DNA of 64,000 bases, taken from Chryseobacterium sp. GTDB taxonomy: Bacteria > Bacteroidota > Bacteroidia > Flavobacteriales > Weeksellaceae. Where the stretch lies: contig NZ_CP044508.1 in the NCBI RefSeq assembly GCF_008831505.1, positions 1 to 64,000 on the forward strand, in the 5' to 3' direction. The position numbers and the translations under genes are program-made. Positions 1 through 8,592 of this stretch are shown here, piece by piece (the stretch's first letter is position 1; each line of letters starts with the position of its first letter). The notes beneath the pieces are model-generated. The model was given only the letters and a program-made list of their open reading frames with translations. It made no database searches and had not been told where the DNA came from.

Positions 1-8
1 TAACTCTT

Positions 9-3000
9 ATGGCTATAAATGTAAAATCTCCTAGTTCATATTTTTTCACGGATATTGGTTTTACTCAATATACCGATACAGCTTATACCGTGCTAGATCC
101 AGCATTTAAATCTTTTGGTCAGTTGGATAGTAATACTTTTCAGATTACTACAACATTTAAGGGGGCATTAAATGCTTTTGCTGTTGCAAAAGGAACTGTA
201 TTAATTGCCAGACAGGAAGGAACAACAGATAAAATTAATATTCTTTTAAGACCTACTGGAGATATTGGATTAGGAATTAAAATTAAATACTTTGTATACC
301 GTGGAATTGATGCAAGTCATTACTTTAAAAACTTTCCTTCCACACCTTCTGTTAAAGAAACCAGCTCTCTTGAATTCATTATCAATGCTTGGGATGCATT
401 TACAGAATTTAATGAAAGCACAGGAGATCTTGCTGCAAGTCAAATTGGTTTAATTGATGCTTCCTCTGGAATAAATACTGATGTTCTGAAGAAGTACTTT
501 AAAAAAGGTGGGTATAATTTGTTAAGGGTTGATGGGGGTTCTCCATTAGGCAATTTTGCTACTGACTCTGGGGGATTTGAGATAGTATTGGACGAAGGGG
601 ACTTTTTACAACAAAACTCTGATACTGGTTTAGTGTTTACAGATAAATTTGCAACAGCAAAAGAATCTGTATTGAAAGCTAATGGAAATAATTCAGATAC
701 AAAAATTTTCGGAGGAAACGTTTCTACTGTTGATGCTAAGATCTTTAAAGAAAACATTTTTAAATTTTTAGATCCCGCCGCCTTTTATGGTTCGCATGTT
801 ACTAATAATGCTACAAATGCAAACACTGGAAGTATTTGTCTTAAAGGAACAACAGTTTCTTATTCTTCAATGAATGATATTTATAACCAGTTTATTAAAA
901 AATTTAAAAATAGATTTATAACATACTTTTACGTAAAAGGAAACAGGAACAGGAATCTCAATTTTTATAACACCACAATTAATTCCCTAAAAATAAATGG
1001 ATCTGTACAGAATTTAGCAACCGCGCTGTGGCCAGTTTTATCCTTTGATTCTGTTGCAAACCGCTCTATTGAAATTACTGACTTAAAGATCGAAGATTCT
1101 TTATACAGTTCAACTCTATTAAAAGCAGCAAGTGCTTTATCAATTCCTAAAGAGGATTATTTATTTACAAAAGTTACAGGCACATATACTTGTAATCTTC
1201 CGTTTATCAACATTTCGGGAAGCAACAAAGTGTACAGCAGCTTTACTTATCTGTTTTTTAATGGTTCAACAACTAATATAAATGATAACTTTTTTGGCCC
1301 AGTAGATTTAAATTCTATTTTTGAACAAGCAGATTTCACTGCTAAAAAAATAGCGACAGTTAATCATTTGCGACCAATATTGGTAAGGCAGAATGAAGAT
1401 GTAGGTCATTATAGCACAAAAGTAATTTTAGATGGGTATATATCCGATTCTGACCCGATAAACATTCCTACTGATCCGGCAATTCTTGCTAAAACACTTC
1501 GCACTTATGTCATTTTTCCTCAAAACACAAGTGTGCAACTTGCAACTAATAGTAAAATCCTTAATGCTGGTTATTATGGTCTATTTAATACTTCTGATGA
1601 ATACTGTAAAAAAATATATGGGGCTGGTGAAATATGGAAGGGTATTATAAAAGATGGCACAGTAGAAATAAAAAGCTTGCTATTTAGAAGAAAAGATAAT
1701 GATTATGAAATGCCTATTTATCAGTTGGGAATTTCACAATTGGATTATAACAAGTTGGTTGATAGGAGTATTGACCCTACTAATATTGATTCAAATGCAA
1801 CGAATATGTTCTTTTGTTTTAAAAATGAATCAATCGATCCGAATGGTTCATTTTTGAAATACTCGCTGCAAATACGGTATGACAAGGCTAATGGTACAAC
1901 AGCAGAAACAAAAGCTTCTGTGACTGTTTATACGATTGATGGTTATTTCTTCTTTACAAAGGACTATTCTGATAATTTTGATTCAAAGTATTATGAAGAA
2001 TTTGCTGATACTACTGTAGAATTCAGACCTAACCAAGATTGGGATGGCGAGTTTGGCATGGATTGGTACAGAAAAGGACAATATACTTGGGCGGACACTA
2101 CCGGTGATAAAATTTATGATGTAGGTTTTGCTGGAAATGTTGGAACTTTACCAAACCAAACAGATGGAAATCAGTATATTGATCCTTTGGGAGCACCTTT
2201 TCTTCCGGATAATAAAATGCTTTTAAAACTAAAAAGCAGAGAGTACAATGCATATTCTGTAAGTTGGTCTTTGGCTGATAATGAAACTGAATGTTTTACA
2301 TCTTGGTTAAGCATCGATAAAGGAAAGACAGCAAAGCTTAATTTGCGTATACGAGTAAAAAAAGTAGCAAGCAAATTAAGCATCAGATATCCTAATAAAT
2401 ATTTCAAAATAAATAATACGAATGGTTATACAGATCCTTCCGATATAAACTTTAGCTTTTTTGATTTTCCGGCTACAGTAAAAGCAATTACCACTACAGC
2501 TCGTTTTTTTGATTTGGATATTAACTGTATAGAAGAGTTTGGTACAACACAAGTTTTAGAAGTAAAAGCAGACGATAAATTAGCAGGCATGCTGAAAGTT
2601 TTCCCTAATGCCAACAAACGTGTACAGAATGTATTGTTTGTACCTGTTAAAATTGAAATGCCAGATGGAACTGAAAGAAATTTTTCCTCTAGTACTCCCA
2701 ATACAGATCCTGATCCTGTCGCAGCGGATTACATTGCAAAGCAGAAAAAATCGCTCGAAAAGTTTCTGCTACAATCTCAGATAAAAGCGAATATTGAAAT
2801 GTTTAATGATGGAAGTATACCTCTTGTTGGGGATGATTACAGGCAGTTAGATCTTACTTCTGATATTAATTTCAATAAAGAATTTGCTCCTGATAATGCT
2901 AATGTATTAAATAATAAAGGAATGTTTATTAGAAAAATAGGAACGGTATATAGTCTGCGAGCTTACTATCAACCATTAAAAACCAACAGACTGGATCTTA

Positions 3001-3413
3001 AAAAATATCTTACAGAGCATCTTCCAGCGAATTATCAAGATGCCAAATATAAAAACTATCTAATTGTATTTTTTATGAATACGATTGGCCGTAAAATGAT
3101 CGATGACAATATCGCAGAGATTGGTACGCTTAACGGTCTTTCTTCCGGTACAGGAACTGATTTACTTGTATTTAAACTAGATAACGATAATAATGAAACT
3201 GTATCACACGAAGTTTACCATTCGTTAGGGATTCAGCATACCTTTAATAAATTAGATGTTAATTCATTATATGTATACCAATATGCGATGACAGACAATT
3301 TACTAGATTATACACATCATAAATCCCATTCTACACCGCCATATAAAAAATTTGACAGAAGGTCTTTGTACCACTGGCAATGGATTATCGCAAGAAAAAA
3401 TATAAAAAAATGA
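9..3413 (+). CDS. Large protein with C-terminal metzincin-like zinc motif
   Basis: This 1134-residue protein has no N-terminal signal peptide that I can see. Most of its length is unrecognised and looks beta-rich. The C-terminus carries HEVYHSLGIQH at about residues 1067-1077, which matches the metzincin pattern HExxHxxGxxH (three zinc-binding histidines and a catalytic glutamate). About 20 residues later comes TDNLLDYTH, the place where metzincins have a Met-turn such as NLMDY; here that residue is Leu, although a Met lies a few residues before. A secreted or delivered metalloprotease is the likely role. The start is the first ATG, 5 bases after a TAA at the window edge that probably ends an upstream gene. 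Its stop overlaps the next start (ATGA), so the two genes are probably co-translated. The gene is very A+T-rich. Protease function is inferred from the motif; the rest is unknown. Confidence 0.72.
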   Translation: MAINVKSPSSYFFTDIGFTQYTDTAYTVLDPAFKSFGQLDSNTFQITTTFKGALNAFAVAKGTVLIARQEGTTDKINILLRPTGDIGLGIKIKYFVYRGIDASHYFKNFPSTPSVKETSSLEFIINAWDAFTEFNESTGDLAASQIGLIDASSGINTDVLKKYFKKGGYNLLRVDGGSPLGNFATDSGGFEIVLDEGDFLQQNSDTGLVFTDKFATAKESVLKANGNNSDTKIFGGNVSTVDAKIFKENIFKFLDPAAFYGSHVTNNATNANTGSICLKGTTVSYSSMNDIYNQFIKKFKNRFITYFYVKGNRNRNLNFYNTTINSLKINGSVQNLATALWPVLSFDSVANRSIEITDLKIEDSLYSSTLLKAASALSIPKEDYLFTKVTGTYTCNLPFINISGSNKVYSSFTYLFFNGSTTNINDNFFGPVDLNSIFEQADFTAKKIATVNHLRPILVRQNEDVGHYSTKVILDGYISDSDPINIPTDPAILAKTLRTYVIFPQNTSVQLATNSKILNAGYYGLFNTSDEYCKKIYGAGEIWKGIIKDGTVEIKSLLFRRKDNDYEMPIYQLGISQLDYNKLVDRSIDPTNIDSNATNMFFCFKNESIDPNGSFLKYSLQIRYDKANGTTAETKASVTVYTIDGYFFFTKDYSDNFDSKYYEEFADTTVEFRPNQDWDGEFGMDWYRKGQYTWADTTGDKIYDVGFAGNVGTLPNQTDGNQYIDPLGAPFLPDNKMLLKLKSREYNAYSVSWSLADNETECFTSWLSIDKGKTAKLNLRIRVKKVASKLSIRYPNKYFKINNTNGYTDPSDINFSFFDFPATVKAITTTARFFDLDINCIEEFGTTQVLEVKADDKLAGMLKVFPNANKRVQNVLFVPVKIEMPDGTERNFSSSTPNTDPDPVAADYIAKQKKSLEKFLLQSQIKANIEMFNDGSIPLVGDDYRQLDLTSDINFNKEFAPDNANVLNNKGMFIRKIGTVYSLRAYYQPLKTNRLDLKKYLTEHLPANYQDAKYKNYLIVFFMNTIGRKMIDDNIAEIGTLNGLSSGTGTDLLVFKLDNDNNETVSHEVYHSLGIQHTFNKLDVNSLYVYQYAMTDNLLDYTHHKSHSTPPYKKFDRRSLYHWQWIIARKNIKK

Positions 3414-4219
3414 AAAAGTTAATCTTTATATTATTATCACTGGTGATCTTTACTAATTGTAAAGCACAGAGCAAGTCAATTAAAAAAATAACCCCTAAAA
3501 AAAATCACAAAATGATAATACCTAATATTAGTAAAGAAGATATTAAAATATCAAACATAAAAGATTTGGTCAGTAGAGAAAATAAAAAAATATTGGAAAG
3601 ATCAAACGATTCTTCTCAATTGGTAAATGAAAATGCAAAAGAGTTAAATTTTGAACAAAATGGGTTTGCAAGCCTTTATAAAGATGGTAAATTGAAATTA
3701 CTTAGCAAAATCACTGAAGATAATGTACAAAAACCCATCCCTAGAAAAAAAGAACATTTCAATAGCCCCAAGGAATTTAGTCAAAAAGCACAAACATTGG
3801 TGAATTTTTTTCCTAATGAAAACATCCATACAATAAAACAAACAATCAATACGCCAAACGGTTATTTTCCCGCAGGGAACTGGTATGTGTACGATGAATC
3901 AGGAAACTTATTGCAGCATATTGATCACGAGAAGTACTTTACGATGAGCTATTATGATATTGCAAAAATTGCAGATTCCTATGATTATCCTGTAATAAGT
4001 ATTGGAAGGGGATTCGATAATAAAGAATTTTCATATTGGCTCATTATTTTAGAGGGTATACAAGATCAGCAACTTCTTACAAAGTATATTATTATAAATG
4101 ATAAAACAGGAAAAATTATATATGAAACCAATAGTGAAGAAGAGTTAAATAATTTTCCAGGTTTCAAGGAAATGGCAAAATATGGCGAGGATTTATATAA
4201 GCTGTTTAAACCCAATTGA
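3410..4219 (+). CDS. Exported (lipo)protein coupled to the metzincin-like gene
   Basis: I start this gene at the ATG overlapping the previous stop (ATGA), because the protein then begins with a clean export signal: MKKLIFILLSLVIFTNCKAQ. The Cys at about residue 17 could be a lipidation site, but its context (FTNC) is not a perfect lipobox. An in-frame start 30 bases upstream would put charged residues before the signal. The mature part, about 250 residues, is lysine- and asparagine-rich at first, and its second half looks folded (GNWYVYDESGNLLQHIDH). I recognise no family. Tight coupling to a putative metalloprotease suggests a partner, inhibitor, immunity protein or chaperone for it; this is inference from position only. 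Two other HExxH genes in this window are also followed directly by a small exported protein. Confidence 0.7.
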   Translation: MKKLIFILLSLVIFTNCKAQSKSIKKITPKKNHKMIIPNISKEDIKISNIKDLVSRENKKILERSNDSSQLVNENAKELNFEQNGFASLYKDGKLKLLSKITEDNVQKPIPRKKEHFNSPKEFSQKAQTLVNFFPNENIHTIKQTINTPNGYFPAGNWYVYDESGNLLQHIDHEKYFTMSYYDIAKIADSYDYPVISIGRGFDNKEFSYWLIILEGIQDQQLLTKYIIINDKTGKIIYETNSEEELNNFPGFKEMAKYGEDLYKLFKPN

Positions 4220-4243
4220 TTTTGAGTTTAAAAAAGGTATTAT

Positions 4244-5038
4244 TTAAGGATATTTTTTTGCATAGGTTCTTGCCGTTCTTTCTAAAAGTGCTTTACCATA
4301 TCTTGTAAGTTCCTGATACTTTTCCTTATTCTTAAAAAACCATTCTACAATTTCCTTCCAAACATCATCTACAAAATTTTGTAGCTTTCTCCCACCTTTT
4401 GAGAACATTTCAATAAGCTCTTGTAATGCTTCTCCCGCACCTTTATAGACAGCGGTTGTTTCTACTTTTTTAGAAAAGTTAGAAGTTTTAATTACTGCTG
4501 CGTTAATTTTTGTGTTAAGCTCGGCAAAAATTTCTCCATACTTTCCTGCATTGGCTGCTTTCACAACACCTGTAATTGGGATGAATAGTGTTCCCACAAA
4601 CGCAATGGTAAACCCTGCTATATAATGAAGGCGCACCCAATTGATATCATCCGTATTTTTACTTTTCAGGTATTCTACCATTTTTTCCATTCCGGCGGAG
4701 ACGGCTGTTTCAAGATTATTCCACAGGTTCCCATCTTTAAGCATATCCCAAAAATCATCAATCATTTCCAGAATGTGCTGAAAATCTTTGGTTATATTAA
4801 AAGGAGCTTCCAATAGCATCGCAATAAATTTAAATATTGAGGAAACAAAATCTACCAATCCGTTCCATATTCCGCATATTAAAGCAACGCTCTCTGCAAT
4901 GTTTTCGGTTTGTTGCTGCATCACGGGATTCTCAAGATTTTTAAAAAGATCTTCAATCCTGGTTTTTACATAACTGTTGTATTGCCCTACAAAAGATTCC
5001 ACCACAGTAATCTGCTTCAAAATTATGTCATCCAGCAT
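4244..5038 (-). CDS. 3' part of a frameshifted polymorphic-toxin-like gene
   Basis: The frame encodes 264 residues and resembles the middle and end of the intact 713-residue protein at 6385-8526: ICGIWNGLVDFVSSIF here against LCGVWNGLVDAVSGLF there, followed by a hydrophobic stretch. Its last ~90 residues (from about NAGKYGEIFAEL to TYAKKYP) differ entirely and could be an alternative toxin domain; I do not recognise it. The frame stays open upstream of the nominal ATG at 5036-5038, reading GFGLADHTPQMLDD, which lines up with the intact homologue. It therefore probably continues the 5023-5850 frame and is separated from it by a one-base slip in a run of T and C near 5068-5076. Unless it is re-initiated, it is likely a pseudogene. 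No immunity gene follows. Confidence 0.5.
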   Translation of the reverse strand: MLDDIILKQITVVESFVGQYNSYVKTRIEDLFKNLENPVMQQQTENIAESVALICGIWNGLVDFVSSIFKFIAMLLEAPFNITKDFQHILEMIDDFWDMLKDGNLWNNLETAVSAGMEKMVEYLKSKNTDDINWVRLHYIAGFTIAFVGTLFIPITGVVKAANAGKYGEIFAELNTKINAAVIKTSNFSKKVETTAVYKGAGEALQELIEMFSKGGRKLQNFVDDVWKEIVEWFFKNKEKYQELTRYGKALLERTARTYAKKYP

Positions 5039-5850
5039 CTGCGGAGTATGGTCGGCAAGGCCGAAGCCCTTTTTATCTGTGAAAAGGTTTTCAGAACACT
5101 CAGTTTGTCTGTGGAAATACTGAGGGTTTTAATTATTTTATCTTTATTGAAGTAGTATTCTTCGCTTTCTGTGTCCCAGAATTCGTCAGATATTTTCAGA
5201 AAATCAATTCCGTTTCCGAGCTTATTCATTACCCAGCCTAATGCTTTTGCCGGTGCAGAAGTCGCGAGAAGCACATACTTAAATCCTGAAAGAAAACCGG
5301 CAGTAATTCCTCTGTCTTCAACATATCCGCGAATCAGAAGATCTTCAATTATTTCCTTATTGGCTTGGCTCAAATATTTTTGAACGGTATCAATAATATT
5401 TCCTTCAAAAAAAGTGCGGTATAATTTTCCTGTGGCGGTGTCCACATAAGTTTTTCTCACCTTTTCAGACACTTTTCGGTACAATTTCTGATTGCTTGAT
5501 TCATCTTGGTCGGTTTCTAAAAAAAGGATGATTTCGTCTGCTGCAGAATTTACCACTTCATCCCACCCTTTTTTTAAGAAGTTTAGTAGTTCCTGAACAC
5601 CTTTGATAACATCTTCAATGGACTTTACAACAAACTTGCTGAATGTTCTTACAATTTTTACTGAATTTTTCCAAGCTAATCTGAAAATTTCAAATAATGC
5701 TTCGGACAGCTTTTCTACAATAACAGGAATGGTAAGCGTAGTTCCCGTTGCAATAACTGTGAGAATGATTTCTATTATCAAAGAAATAATAAAACCAAAC
5801 GCATAACCTGCAAAATACGCACAGGCAATCGGGTCAAACGTAAGATTCAC
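5023..5850 (-). CDS. Truncated, mosaic polymorphic-toxin-like fragment
   Basis: The first ~95 residues are nearly identical to residues ~480-575 of the intact 713-residue protein (FDPIACAYFAGYAFGF through LLNFLKKGWDE). The sequence then jumps to a stretch resembling an earlier part of that protein (DEIILFLETDQDE against NEILIFMEDNTGD; LLIRGYVEDRGI against LFYNGYIEDTRI). The fragment is thus a recombined fusion of two paralogues. The only start in the region is GTG at 5848-5850; homology extends upstream in frame to about 5885, just past a terminator, so the original 5' end is gone. It is frameshifted at its end into the frame of 4244-5038. I read it as an orphan toxin cassette left by recombination, probably not expressed as a complete protein. 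Confidence 0.5.
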   Translation of the reverse strand: MNLTFDPIACAYFAGYAFGFIISLIIEIILTVIATGTTLTIPVIVEKLSEALFEIFRLAWKNSVKIVRTFSKFVVKSIEDVIKGVQELLNFLKKGWDEVVNSAADEIILFLETDQDESSNQKLYRKVSEKVRKTYVDTATGKLYRTFFEGNIIDTVQKYLSQANKEIIEDLLIRGYVEDRGITAGFLSGFKYVLLATSAPAKALGWVMNKLGNGIDFLKISDEFWDTESEEYYFNKDKIIKTLSISTDKLSVLKTFSQIKRASALPTILRRCWMT

Positions 5851-5898
5851 TTCTTTTAGTTTTCCGTAGATGTATTTTGCAGGTTTTGCAAAAACAGA

Positions 5899-5921
5899 AA
5901 CCGCTTCATTTTGAAGCGGTT
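5899..5921 (-). terminator. Rho-independent terminator after the immunity gene
   Basis: A perfect 10-bp stem (AACCGCTTCA and its complement) with a 3-base loop is followed on the minus strand by TCTGTTTTT. It starts 5 bases after the stop of the 152-residue gene at 5927-6385 and separates the toxin/immunity operon from the orphan cassette. Confidence 0.8.
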
Positions 5922-5926
5922 AAAGG

Positions 5927-6385
5927 TTAGTCTATATCATCAATGAACGATATATTTTCCATAGAAACTCCTTGGCTATAAAGAATGTATATAAAACTTT
6001 CAAATAAATATGGAATTGACAATGTTTCTAATACAAATTCCAAATCTTTTCCAGTCTTTTTTGAACTCCACCAGACCCACGCCCTCATTCTTATATTATC
6101 AACCCAAGACTCATAGTGCCATAGATTGTTATCTTTATCTCTATCATCACTTGATTTTAAGGTCATACTTTCTACAAACCATTTGGGCAATATACTTTCC
6201 CATTCAACATCAGTAGGCCAAGTATTGGTATAAGCATATTTCGAAATAGTTTTCATTATTTCTTTGGTGTTCATCAAAACTTTATCAACATTTTCTACAT
6301 TTTTCGCTTTAATAATAATTTTGGTAGTTTTAGGTTCTTCACCATTATTATTATGTTCTATTCTTGTTAATTCTTCGTTTTTCAT
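5927..6385 (-). CDS. Candidate immunity protein for the 713-residue toxin
   Basis: A 152-residue soluble protein without signal or membrane segment, rich in acidic residues and tryptophan (for example MRAWVWWSSKKTGKD). Its ATG overlaps the last base of the upstream stop (TAATG), so it is translated with the 713-residue toxin-like gene. A strong terminator follows directly, so the two form a closed transcription unit. Small acidic proteins placed immediately downstream of modular toxins are usually immunity proteins, which bind and neutralise the C-terminal toxin domain. I do not recognise the family. The role is inferred from position and size. Confidence 0.62.
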   Translation of the reverse strand: MKNEELTRIEHNNNGEEPKTTKIIIKAKNVENVDKVLMNTKEIMKTISKYAYTNTWPTDVEWESILPKWFVESMTLKSSDDRDKDNNLWHYESWVDNIRMRAWVWWSSKKTGKDLEFVLETLSIPYLFESFIYILYSQGVSMENISFIDDID

Positions 6386-8526
6386 TACTCTTCAGGTTTT
6401 ATTATGTCCGGTTCTTTTATACTTTTTATTAATTCATCAAAGTAACTTTTAGGAATACCAAATGAACTGCTTGTTTTTGTTGGGTCATCTATTTGAGGGC
6501 GACTAGGAAATTCTTTTCCTCTTTTCTGAGAAACCGCCTCCTTTCTTATTTTATCAATGAAACTCTTATCAATTCTTGCTACAAAAACCTCAGATTCTTT
6601 TCCTCTTTTTGTCCAAAAATGAGCAACTCTCCATACATCATCAAACGTTATGTGCAGCATGTCTTCTCCGTCAATTACAACTTTATTGTTCTTAATATGA
6701 AGTCTAAATTTACTAAAATTTGGTAAATCGGTCCCACCTTGTACCCGATAAATTTTCCCGTATTTTGTCTTTGTAAATTTAATTTCTTTCAGAGCCTCGA
6801 AAGCATTATCAATAATCTTCCTTATTTCATCCCACCCTTTCTTTAGAAAGTTTAGAAGTTCCTGAAAACCTTTGATAACATCTTCAATGAACCTTACAAC
6901 AAAGTTGTTGAATGTTCTTATAACTTTTACCGTATTCTTCCAAGCTAATCTGAAAATTCCAAATAATGCTTCGGACAGCTTTTCTACAATAACAGGAATG
7001 GTAAGCGTAGTTCCCGTTGCAATAACTGTGAGAATGATTTCTATTATCAAAGAAATAATAAAACCAAACGCATAACCTGCAAAATACGCACAGGCAATCG
7101 GATCAAACGTAAGATTCACTTCTTTTAGTTTTCCGTAGATGTATTTTGCAATTTCTGTAAAGTTCAGCTTTTCTATTGCCTGTATTGCTTCATCAAACTG
7201 CTCGAGAAGTGTCGGCAGATATTTATCAATATTCTGCATAAAATCTTTGCCCAGCGTAATGCCGTCATACATCATCTTTACAATGGCAAACAATCCGGAA
7301 ACTGCATCTACCAAACCATTCCAGACTCCGCAGAGAAGAGCGTTATAAGTTTTTGCTCCGTATTTCAATATTTCCAAATCGGATAAATCCTGTATCTGCC
7401 CAATAACGGATTTTGCAATCTTATAGGTTTTAAAATAATTGTGGTACAAAAACTCGAGAAGATTATCTGGTTCGCTGTTTCCACTGAAATTTTTGGATAT
7501 TCTCAGCTTATCTTTTACATAATTTCTCTGTTCATCCAGCATTTTTTGAAGAATATTGGCGAACTGTGGCATGTTTACTGACGTATCGTCTTTCCCTTCA
7601 GAAGAAATCAAAGGCTGATAGTGGTAATCTTTATCAAGTTCTCCTTTTCCATTTTTCGGAGCTTTGGGCTGCCACCGGTACTCTTCCAGCCTTGATTCCT
7701 CTATTTTTTCTATTATTTCCCCGAGAACGTGGCTTGTGCCCTTTCTTACCATATCATTAGTGATAATTCCTAAAGCAGGAAACACTGTGCTGATCCCACC
7801 CGAAAAAAATGAAGCTATTTTAAGCCAAATTTTTACAGCGTCAATGCGAGTATCCTCAATATAGCCGTTATAAAACAGGCTTTTTAGCTGCTCATTAGTA
7901 AGCTCCGGCACAATCTTTCTTAATTCTTCATAGATATTTGCATTATCTTTTATATCATAAGCTAATCGGTTTTTTAAGCTTAAAGCATCTATAATTTTTT
8001 GAGAAATTTTGACCGCTCCATACGTTCCGCTTACCGAATCTCCCGTATTGTCTTCCATGAAAATGAGAATCTCATTTTCTTCAGGTTTTGAAACTTCAAA
8101 ACATTCCTTCAGTTTCGTGGCTTCCGTAGAAGAAAATACAATTACTCTGAAAGCAAAGTATCCAGCTTCTTCTTTTCCGTAATAATAAAAATCTTTTGCC
8201 GTTTTTTTGATTTCGTCTGAAATATCGGAGCCAGCATCCGAAACAACAGTAAAAGCTCCTTCCAAAGACAGGTCAGCATTTACAAAATATTTACTGTAAA
8301 TCTGTTCCCAGGTCTGATTAAAAAACTTAACAGTTGCAAGCGGGCTCACATTTTTCATTCCACGGATGGTTTCCCCGGAAAATATGTTTGGAAAATCTTT
8401 CAATGGCAAATTGCCAGCTCCTGCACTGGGCCTACCGGTAAGGTCCAAAAAAGAATTTTTAGATCCCATGAGAATCTCTCGACTTTGCAGGTCGAAGTCC
8501 TGAAGTTCCATAAATATATTTGTCAT
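6385..8526 (-). CDS. Polymorphic-toxin-like protein, 713 aa
   Basis: The protein has no classical signal peptide. Residues 1-470 are a conserved unknown region. Residues ~480-530 are strongly hydrophobic (AYFAGYAFGFIISLIIEIIL), suggesting membrane insertion. A shared segment ends at KKGWDE, and the last ~140 residues differ from the paralogous fragment at 4244-5850. That conserved body with a swapped C-terminus, followed by a small overlapping gene, is the hallmark of polymorphic toxins. The C-terminal domain begins IYRVQGGTDLPNFSKFRLHI and contains HITFDDVWRVAHFW; the fold could be ADP-ribosyltransferase-like, but I cannot assign it. A terminator hairpin lies ~30 bases before the start, so expression may depend on read-through from the 1268-residue gene. 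The delivery route is unknown. Confidence 0.65.
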   Translation of the reverse strand: MTNIFMELQDFDLQSREILMGSKNSFLDLTGRPSAGAGNLPLKDFPNIFSGETIRGMKNVSPLATVKFFNQTWEQIYSKYFVNADLSLEGAFTVVSDAGSDISDEIKKTAKDFYYYGKEEAGYFAFRVIVFSSTEATKLKECFEVSKPEENEILIFMEDNTGDSVSGTYGAVKISQKIIDALSLKNRLAYDIKDNANIYEELRKIVPELTNEQLKSLFYNGYIEDTRIDAVKIWLKIASFFSGGISTVFPALGIITNDMVRKGTSHVLGEIIEKIEESRLEEYRWQPKAPKNGKGELDKDYHYQPLISSEGKDDTSVNMPQFANILQKMLDEQRNYVKDKLRISKNFSGNSEPDNLLEFLYHNYFKTYKIAKSVIGQIQDLSDLEILKYGAKTYNALLCGVWNGLVDAVSGLFAIVKMMYDGITLGKDFMQNIDKYLPTLLEQFDEAIQAIEKLNFTEIAKYIYGKLKEVNLTFDPIACAYFAGYAFGFIISLIIEIILTVIATGTTLTIPVIVEKLSEALFGIFRLAWKNTVKVIRTFNNFVVRFIEDVIKGFQELLNFLKKGWDEIRKIIDNAFEALKEIKFTKTKYGKIYRVQGGTDLPNFSKFRLHIKNNKVVIDGEDMLHITFDDVWRVAHFWTKRGKESEVFVARIDKSFIDKIRKEAVSQKRGKEFPSRPQIDDPTKTSSSFGIPKSYFDELIKSIKEPDIIKPEE

Positions 8527-8554
8527 TTTTATTTCAATTAAAAATTAGAAAAAA

Positions 8555-8577
8555 GGCAGAGCAGTGATTGCTCTGCC
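8555..8577 (-). terminator. Terminator or attenuator between giant gene and toxin gene
   Basis: A perfect 9-bp stem (GGCAGAGCA and its complement) with a 5-base loop is followed on the minus strand by TTTTTT. It begins 16 bases after the stop of the 1268-residue gene and ends ~30 bases before the toxin start. No -7 box is visible between hairpin and toxin, so it may act as an attenuator that limits toxin expression. Confidence 0.75.
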
Positions 8578-8592
8578 AATAAGATACATGGC

